Assembly: GCA_002118135.1 (NCBI GenBank)
Contig: BDIU01000459.1
Location: 62,001 to 126,000 of the forward strand
Direction: 5' to 3'
Origin: Trebouxia sp. TZW2008
Lineage: Eukaryota; Chlorophyta; Trebouxiophyceae; Trebouxiales; Trebouxiaceae
Length of the DNA: 64,000 bases
Within the stretch, counting starts at the first letter, position 1; the number at the start of each line of letters is the position of its first letter. The notes beneath the pieces are model-generated. The model saw only the letters and a list, made by a program, of their open reading frames with translations. It was not told where the DNA came from and made no database searches. Made by a program: the position numbers and the translations under genes. Below are positions 25,201 to 35,800 of this stretch, in pieces.

Positions 25201-28200
25201 AGTCCTGTCACCAGCAATAGACCTATGACTGCCTCCCTGCAGTTCAATAAGCACAGTTCAAGCAAAGAGATGGGATGCCAAGAAAACATAATTGAGCTGA
25301 GTAATGAGTCGCCTGTTGAGGGCTGAATTTCGGATGTTGGCAATGATGCCAATCAGCATTAGCACTCCTCACAGGCACTAGACCTATGCCTGCCTCCCTG
25401 CAGGTCCATAAGCAAAGTGATACGGCCTCAAGGAAGGGTGCTTCAACCGTGGCATGATCTTATGCTGAGGGCTGATGCTGGAATGTTGGCAAAACTGTTG
25501 ATGAGGACTAGCTCCTTCACCAGAACCAGACCAACCACTACCTCTCTGCATGCCCATCAACAGGTTAAGCAGCAGGTCCAAGTATAGCTGATACTGGGTT
25601 GTCAACTAGCACAAGCTCCTTCACCAGCAAGAGGTTAGATACAAGTCTGTGGGGACCAGGTTGCATCAAGCTGAGACATCACCGAAAGTAGTGTCTTTTG
25701 ATTGTTGCAGGAGCCAATTCTGCAGCAACTTGTAACACTGAGCAAGAAGCAGAGTCTTGTGACCATCACAGGAACCAGTTGAGCAACAGTTTGCAACATA
25801 GAGAAACAGGCTAGCTGCCAAGAGTGTAGCAGGTAAGCAAGCAAGTCTCCTTAAAGTTGCACAACTGAGTGCACAACTGTGGGTCCTGTCAATAGAACAC
25901 AGACATGCTCTTCACTGACTCATTTTGCTAAGTGCATTTGGACCTGAGATTTACAGCACAGCCGTCCATCAAGCTGCAGCATGCACCATGCCACCTTGCT
26001 TTGCTGATGAACAAGTCAATGGCAACAAACAGCGCAGCATACCTATTGCCTGGCACATGGACTGGCACACGGCTATGCCCTGACGCCAGCAGCTCACTCA
26101 GGGTGTCAATGTTCAGAATGGCATCTGCTGGCAGCATGAAGACCTGCATTGCACATTGCCTCAAGGTGACGTGCCCTCGACTGGTGAAACATGGCTGTAA
26201 GACAAGACAACAGACAAGACAAATGAGCAAAAAGTCATTCCAACAGAAGACAAGACAGGACGCGACAGGACGCGACGCGACAGGACGTGACAGGACAAGA
26301 CAAGACAAGACAAAGCAGGGCAGGGCAGGGCAGGGCAGGGCAAGGCGACAACAGCCCTGCCTGCCTGTCTGAGCCATGCAAACGTGACTGCAGGACGACA
26401 GCCTTGGGCGTTTAGGTTGGGACTGTATTTATGGGCAAGCTAATGCTCACACACAAAGTTAATGAAGTATAAGAGCAACAGCACAGGTCAGCTTGTGTTG
26501 AGCAGGCTTGCATTGTACATTGCCCAAGACATTTGCCATTGACACTGTACAGTGCTTGCTTGTGCATGCATACCTTCTCCAATGGAGTCATCCCATGGGC
26601 CGCTGTCTTGCTGGTCAGGTCCAAAGCACCACCAATAATATTGATCTCTGTAGCTGACAGGTGACCTCCATAGTTCTCCTCTATGCTGTGCATTGTCACC
26701 AGAGCTTTCAGCTGAGCACGTCTGAAGAGGGCCTGCAGAATTGTGATTGTCAGCATTGGCGTGGTAACATACATCTAGTACCTGGGCTAAAACGGTAAGT
26801 ATGTTACAGCAATCTCTTGATACACAAACACTTGCTTGAAAACAGTCTTGTTTAAAGAGCATTGCAACAGGAACCAGTCAGTGCAGGCCAGCTGTGGGAA
26901 TGTAGCAGCACGATGGCAGCACTCATAAACAAGCACAGCGATGCAAATGTAATGAGCATGCAAATGTAATGAGCATGCAAATGTAATGAGCATGCAAATG
27001 TAATGAGCATGCAGATGTAATCAGCATGCAAATGTGCAAGTGCATGCTGGCATTACGTGTTTCAGCAACTGCCTGTGGCAAAGCTCATAGGCTCACATGA
27101 AGTCACCACAGGCAGAGCACTATCATGTCAGGTAGAGGGAAAAGACCGTGTGCTCATCATCTAGCATGTAAATCAAGACTTTACTGATGGGCCAGGAAAT
27201 GATGCCCATAACATAGCAGAGCAGGCAAATATTCAAGCCCTGATGTGTGTATACACTGAAGCTGGGATCATGTACAGTGTCTCACCGTGTGTTCATCACC
27301 TAGGACGTAGTCCAGAACTTTGCTGATGGGCCAAGAGATAATGCCCACAGCATAGCAGAGCAGGCGCACCATGGGGGCGCAGTAGTTCCCAATAAGCAAG
27401 GCATAGGACTTGCACAGGGCCTGTGGGATGATTTCACCTATGGATGCAATGAAGGTGAATTATTGTCCTGTCCTGTGCTGCAGGCTGCCAGCACCTGTGC
27501 CCTTCAGCTGGTGAGTTGAGTGCAAGCAAAGTGTGTTTGCCAGTGCTGACTTGCATTTTCAAGGACTGGTCAGTCAGGAAGCAGCAAAAATTGCAGGAAG
27601 CTTGCACAGTGAAAGACCAGGGTCCAACAAGTCAATAAAAAGCAAGCAATACAGCAAGCTTGCGTGGTGCAAGTGGAGAAAGTACACCATCAACACTTTT
27701 TCTGCGTGTGTCACATCAAAACCTTTGACAGACAGTTCTCAACAGCACTGCAGCAGCTGCACGATCTTGCAAAGCAGCTGCTTGACCATGTGAGGTTGTT
27801 GAAGGGATGAAGAAAACTTACCCACAAGCAACACTGCAGTGACTGACAGAATGATGGACAAAAGAGGGCTCAACAGCTTATCCAGAAAAATTGGCAGTGC
27901 CTGCAAAAGGGGCAGGGCATCAGGGCTATCGTATAGACATTTATGCTCAGCAAACAGTTGCGCGCGAGCTCAAGCTTGCAAGCATGCCGCATGACATGCA
28001 TAGACAATTGTGCATGACCCCAAGCTTGGAGGCATGTTGCAGTTTCAGCACAGGCAGTCATGCATTGGCACAAACCTAAGGACACACGGCACTTTTAGCA
28101 CTCACAGGCATGCACAAGCTCAAGCTTGCAAATGTGTTGCACGTGCAGCACAGGCAGTCATGTATGCCCTATAGCTCCCCATATGCAGCACAGACAATCA

Positions 28201-28781
28201 TGCATGCCCCACAGCTTGTTAGTAAACCCATCTGCCGCATAGACAGGAATGCATGGATTGAAGCAGGTACACATGATAGTTGTTCACCTCCAAAGCTGCT
28301 GCATTGCAAAGCAACAGAGTCACCAGCGTCCAGTGAGGCGACCTCAAAACCTGCAACACATGCAGTGCACGTCACAAGCTGCAATCTTTGGCAGTGCTGG
28401 CTGGCGCTGTCAGGCATTAGCAGAAGTGTTTGTGTGACAGCAAGCACTTGCAGAAGCAAGTCTTACTGGCTGTATCCTTTTAGCATATCTCTTTTCATTT
28501 GGCGTGCCACTGCGCACCAATACCTGCAACATGCACTGAGCTTAGCAAAGCTATGTGAGGTTTGCACAAGCACGAGGCAGAACTGACACTCAAGTTGAGA
28601 GGTTGTATCGCAAGTGCAAGGATCCAGCAACAGGGTCAAGCGGGTTCACCTCAAGATCGACCACATCCAGTGACATGAGACCCAGCGTCAAGCCGCTCAT
28701 AACGCCGCCGATAAGGACGAGACATATGCACACAATAGAATAGATGAGCTTTTGTGAGCTAGAGACGTCGGCTTCTGACAT
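22251..28781 (-). CDS. CNNM/ACDP-type DUF21-CBS membrane protein, putative Mg2+ transport
   Basis: Eleven exons (28781-28650, 28523-28467, 28350-28288, 27900-27822, 27437-27286, 26732-26574, 26143-26043, 24931-24643, 24346-24195, 23880-23738, 22840-22251) encode 638 residues. The DUF21 transmembrane domain spans exons 1-5: GGVMSGLTLGLMSLD, RSGTPNEKRYAKRI, VTLLLCNAAALEALPIFLDK and GEIIPQALC. EENYGGHLSATEINII and DLTSKTAAHGMTPLEK lead into a CBS pair: SRVPVHVPGNR, then REAVIGLVLVKELVL and VGIITIEDVIEELLQQEIVDE. The last exon is a Ser/Gly-rich disordered tail. Animal and yeast relatives handle Mg2+ at plasma or vacuolar membranes; that role is inferred here. Four introns contain decayed exon-edge copies. 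It starts head to head with the CD2BP2-like gene. Confidence 0.9.
22965..23505 (-). repeat. Four acceptor-side copies of the last CNNM exon
   Basis: Copies near 23043-22965, 23212-23100, 23395-23320 and 23500-23450 repeat the acceptor and the codons for VVNIPDGMADDSSHAPTAAG upstream, in transcription order, of the intact exon at 22840. They carry small indels and substitutions. Confidence 0.9.
23515..23665 (-). repeat. Donor-side copies of the 23880-23738 CNNM exon
   Basis: About 23660-23595 repeats the exon end, including the SRATSEPL-like stretch and the CATGACTTTGG donor region. A shorter copy lies near 23540-23515. Both are downstream of the intact exon. Confidence 0.75.
23925..23942 (+). 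repeat. GACA microsatellite
   Basis: Four to five tandem CAGA units in a CNNM intron. Confidence 0.8.
24420..24490 (-). repeat. Acceptor-side copy of the 24346 CNNM exon
   Basis: The stretch encoding the ATQRSVSG and EEAPP region recurs about 140 bp upstream of the intact exon in transcription order, with frame damage. Confidence 0.75.
25010..25640 (-). repeat. Tandem array of decayed CBS-exon starts in a CNNM intron
   Basis: At least five copies (near 25085-25010, 25240-25145, 25400-25320, 25560-25450 and 25640-25590) resemble the acceptor plus REAVIGLVLVKE, DIFANIPVSAL and RPIPQL codons of the exon at 24931. Copies in the array often end after MSALSKRPNPQL-like sequence. All lie upstream of the intact exon. 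This array fills more than half of the 1.1-kb intron. Confidence 0.88.
26255..26345 (+). repeat. Compound GACAG/CAGGG low-complexity tract
   Basis: GACAGGACGC-type units pass into GACAAGACAA and then CAGGGCAGGG repeats. Both strands show long artificial frames here (Cys-Pro-Ala-Leu on the minus strand). It is intronic in the CNNM gene. Confidence 0.9.
26939..27030 (+). repeat. 17-bp minisatellite
   Basis: The unit ATGCAAATGTAATGAGC is repeated about five times, the last copies with substitutions, in a CNNM intron. Confidence 0.92.
27147..27218 (-). repeat. Donor-side copy of the 27437-27286 CNNM exon
   Basis: The exon end encoding LLCYAVGIISWPISKVLDYV and the following donor recurs 140 bp downstream with an in-frame stop and a deletion. 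Confidence 0.88.
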
Positions 28782-29878
28782 GCAGGGTCGGGGTCTTGTA
28801 TTGCCTGGCGGTCACTAGCGCGGTGTGACCTCAGTTCAAACGTTCTCAACTGCAAGCACAAAGGTTCGAACGGAGCGAACGCCTGCGAACGCGAGCCGCG
28901 AGTCACGACAGCTACGAAGAGGTCCAAGGCGTTCTCGACAGCTCCTTGCGGAAGAAGCTGTATGCGCACGCACGTGCTGATAAAAGCACCACGTGTACAA
29001 TCGAGTTGCCGAGTGTACGAAAGGTTTTCCAGCTGAAAGGCAGCTTGCACCAGCAATGAGGGGACAACACGGAGTATACATCCATTTGTCAATTAATGTA
29101 CAAACTGATGGCATGCAAAGGCGAGAGCAAAATTGGTGCAAAGACCTGCTGCGCTTGTAGGATCTCGCATGGAGAGCGCCTCCTCGTGGCATATGAGTAT
29201 CAGAGCAAATGAGCATCAGAAAGCTGTAGTTGGTGCTCATATAGTGTCAGCAACCTGAAAATGGGACAAAAGCTCACACAATAGAAGGCGAATGAGATTG
29301 GATCTCTGCAGGCCATGGCAAGTGTTTAAGCATCAGGTCCAATGACAGGTATCATGATCTGCTGGGCATTTCAGGATATTTTGTTGGTCCAGATTCATTG
29401 TTGTAGCTAGCAATTGTCAGTCACTTTCATGTACTGCAAAAGTTAAAGCCCTCGATTGCAGCAATCGTTTTTTTACCCCAGCCAGGCGACAATGAACAAT
29501 GTCAACTTCTGCATCTTTGTATCATCTTCTAAGTGGCACATCTTATGCACATCTAGCACTTGTGTTTTGAAGGATTTGTATGCTTCTCCTGCGTGTGTAG
29601 TGGCTGCTGCATGCAAAAGGCACATGCGCCGCAAAGTTACCATGAACAAATTCAGGCAGCTGTTCAACGGGAAATCATTGACTTGCATGCTCTCAACAGC
29701 ATTACTCATAATGTATGCATGCTGCGTTTACCTGTGCAAGCCATACAAGCACAGCGAGCTCTGCAACTTCTGGCTTTCAACTGGTCAGTGCTGCACTCGT
29801 AAACAGACTTTCATTTTGAGGGACTGTTATCGCTGTGTCATTTACACCCGCGCTTGCTTTTGACAACAAGCATCAAGC
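28782..29878. promoter_or_regulatory. Divergent intergenic region between CNNM and CD2BP2-like genes
   Basis: The region separates the two divergent ATGs (28781 minus, 29879 plus). No homologous coding segment is seen. A 134-codon minus frame at 28836-29240 lacks splice context and family motifs. Promoters of both genes are expected here; no motif stands out. Confidence 0.4.
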
Positions 29879-32800
29879 ATGGCTAACCTTGCTTCTCGAA
29901 ACAAGCGAAAAGCGATGGAGCAAGATGTTGACACCGATGACCTCGAGGAGAGGGCTATGATGCAGCAGCCGCGTACCAAGTTCTCGGTCATGGAGGCTGG
30001 TGGTGACGAAGGTACCGTTGCTGATCTGCTGAACGCCTTGCAGCTGACCTCCCTCATCCAATACGTTCCTATGTGGTCGCGCAGGTGACACGATCGACGA
30101 TGAAGTGCCTGGAAGTGTACGCGCCGACAGGGCTGTTGCCACACCTCGAGACATGCTGGCACCACAACAACAACCGGGTACGACTGCATGCAAGTTGTAC
30201 AAGCTTTACTGATCTGCTGGTAACATGCTATAGCATCTGTTTCATCAATGTATGTTTGTCAAGTCAGCACTGTCACTGAAATCCCACAGGGGATTTGAAC
30301 CAGATCACGACCCACACCCACCCTCAAATGGCAGATCCCGCCCTGGCCGCTGGCAAGCGAAGCCAGCACAGAACAGAAGCGAAGCAACCTGGAGGAGCAG
30401 CACCAAACATCATTCCAATGGGTGGGTAAACGAAGTTAGAGCTCAAACTTGACAGACAGGCCACAACACACTCAATACGCTGCTTTTGCACATGCACTGT
30501 AAAATCGTACCTGGCATCAAGCAGTTTATGGACACTCAATCTTGTCTGACTGCAGCTACATGCACCAAAGATGCATGCAGTACAGCTATAGTGCCATGGC
30601 TTGTGCCATTTCCTGCACACTGCTGTCACTGTGTAAAGTGACCATGCCTGACTGGATCAGGCAACGGCACCGTAACAGTGGAAATTGTTTGCTCCTGTTT
30701 TGAAAACGCAACAGTCAGGACAATGTCAGAGGCAAGTTCATACATCATGTCCAGTACTCTTGTGCACAAAAATGTGACAAGCCGTGAATGAAAGAAAGCA
30801 CCTATGTGTACACTCACTTTATGGTGTTCATAGCATCAAAGTGTTAAGATGTTCATGCGACAGAAGCATGACAAAACAAGAGTTCTAGATGTTGCCACAG
30901 GGGCTCAAGAGGGCATGCAGGATTCCAGAGAACAGTTGAAGAGCACTGGATTCCCAATTGGACCATGCAACCTTGTTTGAGAGCGAGTGAATGGACAATC
31001 TGACAAAAGTTAGCAACAACATTGGATTTTTGGCTGCTGTCACAGGGGCTGAAGAGGGGATGCAGGATTCTAGAGAACAGTTTAATGAGACTGGAGTGCC
31101 AATTGAACCCTTCAACCTTGATCGAGAAAGGGAGGAGGGACAATTTGACGCAGGAGGAGGATACATTCCCAACAACTTTCCCCAAGTCAAGGATGCCTGG
31201 CTTGACAGCATTGACGGTTTGCCTGCTCTTCTGTCCATGACGCTGCAATGTTCTCATTTATGCATACGTAGGCATGGGTACAATGCAAACATAACTATGC
31301 ATGGGCTTCAAGTTTATGACTTTTGCATGTGACCTCATATTCACAATCGGGGAGGAGACACTTCTAATAACTTTCTCCAAGTCAAGGATGCCTGGCTTGA
31401 CAGCATTGACAGTCTGCCTGCAAATGAATGCTGCATCGTGCTCTTGCATCCACTTGTATGCATGAGTTGAATGCAGCCATGTCGAGAACTTTTGCATGTT
31501 GCCTCAAACACTTGTCCTCTTATGTCACTTATGTATTCATAGAAAACCTAGTTAGGCTAATTCCAGCAGTCCCACCTGTCATGCAATGCCACCAACCCCG
31601 ACAAGTATGTCCACTGTTGCAACAGTAAGATGCAACAATTTTGTTCAGCGTTGTGGCCGTGCATCCTATCAGCAGTCATAAGCCATTCCTGCAAGTGGTC
31701 AATCAGCAGTGCTCGATTCTGTGTTGCTGATGGCCTGCATCCTGGGTGTGTTGCACAGCACTCATACACAGCAAGTGCAGACGTTGCAGAGCGCTTTGGG
31801 TTTTGTACTCTTGTTGCAGGGATCAACTTTGTTTTGGTGTGTAGGGGACAGATGGGGACATGAGTATGAACACCTTAATACGTGCCCAGCAAATGACGAT
31901 GCAGTGCAGGCAGTGCAGAGCACAACGGGTTTTGTAATCGTGGTTCAGGAGTCAATTTGTTTTTGGTCAATCTTCTGTGCGTCCTTGCAGATGCCGGAGG
32001 TGTTCAGGGAACAGATGGGGACATGAGCGTGGACCATCCCAATGCACACCCAGCAAATGATGAAGAACTGCAGGCGGCTCCCCCTGAGCTGCCGTCTGCA
32101 GAGCTGCAGCAGTACAGGCAAACCGTTTTGGAGTTGCTCCAGGTTGAGGAGACCATTCCAGCAGCCCTCAGGTCAGCAACTGCTCAACTTGCTGTCATTC
32201 AATAGCAAGCAAGGACAGTCGGCAACATTGGAAGCAATATCAATCGACAATGGCATCCTTTGAAAATCTTGTAAGTTGACAAGGGAACTTAGCTTATCGC
32301 ATGAATTTGTGAGGCAAATAGCCCCCCCTGCTATGATAAGTACAGTGTGATTGTCTTATGTGCTGTAGCTTACGTCAGCCTGGTCGTGATGATGGAGGGC
32401 TGCATAGCATGTATTCTGTACCACCTGGTGAATTTGGCAGATTCTGGTCTGCTTTTGCTTGCTGTCAGTGAATTGCAAGCCTGCAATCACAGCCACATGA
32501 CCTTGGGGTCATGCTCTAATACTGCACTGTTTGTTGCTCTCTGTACAGGCGCCTGTCAGAGTCTAACAAGCAGCAGCCCACAAGCAAAGCCCAAGCTGAA
32601 CCCACCCTGGAGGATAATTTGAGAAAGCAGCTAGGGAAATTTGGGCAAGATGCTGGCGTTCATCCGGCTGCAAACAAGCCAAAGAAGTCTCAGCAGCATC
32701 AGGACCAACCGCCGCAGCCAGTGCCCAAACACAACAGGTGAGCTGCTGCCTCGCAGGCACGCATGCCCAGCAGTGCTGTTGGTGCGCCAATCTGTGGCTC

Positions 32801-35800
32801 ACTTATTGTCTGGTGCAGCAATCCTGCAGCAAACAAGCCCAAGAAGTCTCAGCAGCAGCAGGATCAACCAACGCACCCAGTACCCAAACACAACAGGTGA
32901 GCTGCTGCCTTGCAGGCATGCTTGCCCAGCAGTGCTGTTGGTGCACCAACCTGTGGCTCACTTATTGTCTGGTGCCTCGAATCCTGCAGCAAAGAAGCCC
33001 AAGAAGTCTCAGCAGCATGAAGATCAACCGCGGCAGCCCAAACACATCAGGTGAGCTGCTGCCTCACAGGCATGCATGGCCAGCAATGCTGTCAATGCGC
33101 CGATCTGTGCTGGGCTCAGTCTATGACTGGCAAATAAGCCTCAACAGCATCGGGATTGACCACCGCAGCCAGTGCCCAAATGCAGCAGGTGAGCTGTTCC
33201 TTACTGGAATGCATGGCCGACGTGTGTGTGTGGCTCACCGGTTTCTCATCAATTTAACTCAAAGCGCATGCTAGACGGGCTAAGCAGGCTCAGCCAGGAG
33301 CAATTAAATGTCTCCAATCAGTGGCAGTGAGTGACTGCATTGGCGAGTGAGGAAGGGGCAATCTCTCACTGACCCACCTCCCTCTGTCATACCCTGCCTG
33401 ACTCATCTTTCACACGCCCTGGGTGACTGTCTCACATCTGAAGAGTGCACTCATCTCTCTTCAGTTGTGTAGTATTCACCTAGGGCGTGTGGAACGTTGT
33501 CGATGGCACATAAGAAAGCAAAGTCACCCTGGGGAGGCTGACAAGTGTTGCGCAATCCTGTCAAAAACCCTCCCGCCCCACTCTCAAAAGGCCTTCCCTT
33601 TCAAATCCATGGGGATGCCTGTTACATCACCTGGCTCCCGTGCAGTTGATGACAGAAGGTGTAGACGTTTCTGTAGCACGTGACTGCCTGCAGGCAGGCA
33701 ATGGACAGGCTGACAGAAGCCGCTGAGGTGCTGTTGGATCATGGCCACACTGACATCTATAACTGGAGCAGATCACAGGTGCAGCAGCACTTGGCGCACC
33801 TGGACGCCACAGCCCAGCAACGACCTGCCAAACGCTCCAGAATTGAGGTGGGTCTGCTGTTTCTGTCTTGTTGATGTAGCTTGAAGCATAATAATTGGAC
33901 CAGGCACCAGGTGCAGCAGCACTTGGCGCACCTGGACGCCACAGCCCAGCAACCACCTGCCAAACGCTCCAGAGTCGAGATGGGTCTGCTGCTTCTGTCC
34001 TGTTGATGTAGCTTGAAGCATCACAAACGGATCAGGCACCACAGGCAGCAGCACTTGGCGCACCTGGACGCCACAGCCCAGCAACCAGCTTCAAGACCAA
34101 GGTCAGTCTGCTGCTTGTTTCTTTGCGACCTCCACTGCAGCACAACAGCTGGAGCAGACACCAGAAAATAGGTGTAGCAACAATGGCCCATCTGAATGCT
34201 AAAGCGCAGCAACCTTCAGCCAAACGCTCCAAAACTGAGGTGACTCATGCGTTGCTGTCAGGAAAGCCATGTCTTTGTAGATGCATATCGCTACCAGCAG
34301 GCATGCCTAAGGCTGCTTGCAAACAAGACCACTGTGACTGTGCACAAGACCACTGTGACCACAATTGGCTTCAATGCAACAGCATAACACCCTATTGGAA
34401 TGCATTGATGCACCATCTGCAAGCAAGTTCAGCAGTAAGGCAGTCCCGGTGAGGCTGATCGTCCTCTCAGACCAGCTAAGGGTTTACAATATTCGTTGTA
34501 AGCAGTGGCAGCAGGAAATAGGATGCTGAATGCTACTGCTAATGCGGTCACACCAGCTGTGTCAGCAGTGTCCATGTCAGCAACTCTTTCTGTAGATACT
34601 GAACTGATTGGTCTTATGATCCTCAGTACCTGGTACAGAGCAGTCAATATGCATGCAGGCAGTTTGCCTCTGGTGAAGAATGCACCCCTTGTAAACAACA
34701 ACTGTAAACAACAACAGGAGACTTTGGAACAACAGCAGAAGGAGGCAGGATGGCCAGACATATTGATGCATTGAAGCAAGGCTGCCTTGCATCAGTCAGC
34801 ACTTGTCATGCGTAGTCAGCATTTGTCAGCTTCTGGCCCGGTCGGCAGTGTGCAGACAGCAAGCATCATGTACCTCAGATCGCCTCTCATAGCCCATCTC
34901 AGGTACGTAGCCCTTGCTGTTTGCATGGCATCCAGTGAGCCGCCAGAAGTTGAAGCAGTGATGATAATTCTGCGCCTGACTTGCAGACTCTTTCCTGCAG
35001 CTGCAAGCTTTCTTCCTTCAGTGCGTTGGTTTGTCTGCATGCTCGGGCCTCTCACCCTCAAGTTGTCGAGACCCAGCTCACCTGCCAGCAATGAGGGTCA
35101 GGGAAGCAAACAGTGACTGAATGGCCTTCACAAAAGAATACCTTGAAGTCCGTTGTAACGCAGGCAGGCTCAACCCTCTCAGTCTCACACTGTCGGACCC
35201 CCAAACTTTCCGAGCCAGTGAAGATCTAGAAAGTCCAAAGAGTGACTGAATTGCCTTCTGCCTGCGTGAGATGCATTGTTGTTTTTGCAGGCTCAGGCTT
35301 CTGAGCCTCAGACTGTTGACCCCCAGTCATTTCAAGCTAGCACAGCAGGCGAGCTGACTTACGGCAAGGACAAAGCTCGTGACATGCTGAAGCTGAAGAG
35401 GAGCGGCGGCAATGATCAAGTTGGCACGGGCCTTGCACACCCTCAGGATGTGTCAGGTATGGTTGCTTTCAGCTTGACAGCAGTGTGCATACAGATCATT
35501 GTCCTGAGCATCTGATTGTATGAATGGTACAATTGCATTGTGCTGAACGCCTCACAGTTTGGTTTTGGCAGTAAATATGTAGGTCCAGTTTGTGACTATA
35601 CCCACGCACAACTTTGACCACTGAGAGATGCTGAAATAACTGGCAGCATCGGTCAAGCCAGATGGTTTGATGGTGTTGCTGAACAGGGGCCTTCCATGCT
35701 GACCAAAAGTGTGTGCATATCAACAGGGGGCTCAAGCGCTGTGAGGAAGGCAGCACAGTCGGTGGATTCTGCAACACAGCCAAGTCAGGCACAGCAGGTG

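Noticed and set aside
26161..26377. Pro/Cys/Leu-repeat ORFs on both strands
   Set aside because: They arise from the GACAG/CAGGG low-complexity tract in a CNNM intron.
28836..29240. 134-codon minus ORF between the CNNM and CD2BP2-like genes
   Set aside because: It has no homology I recognise and no exon borders, and its composition matches non-coding sequence.
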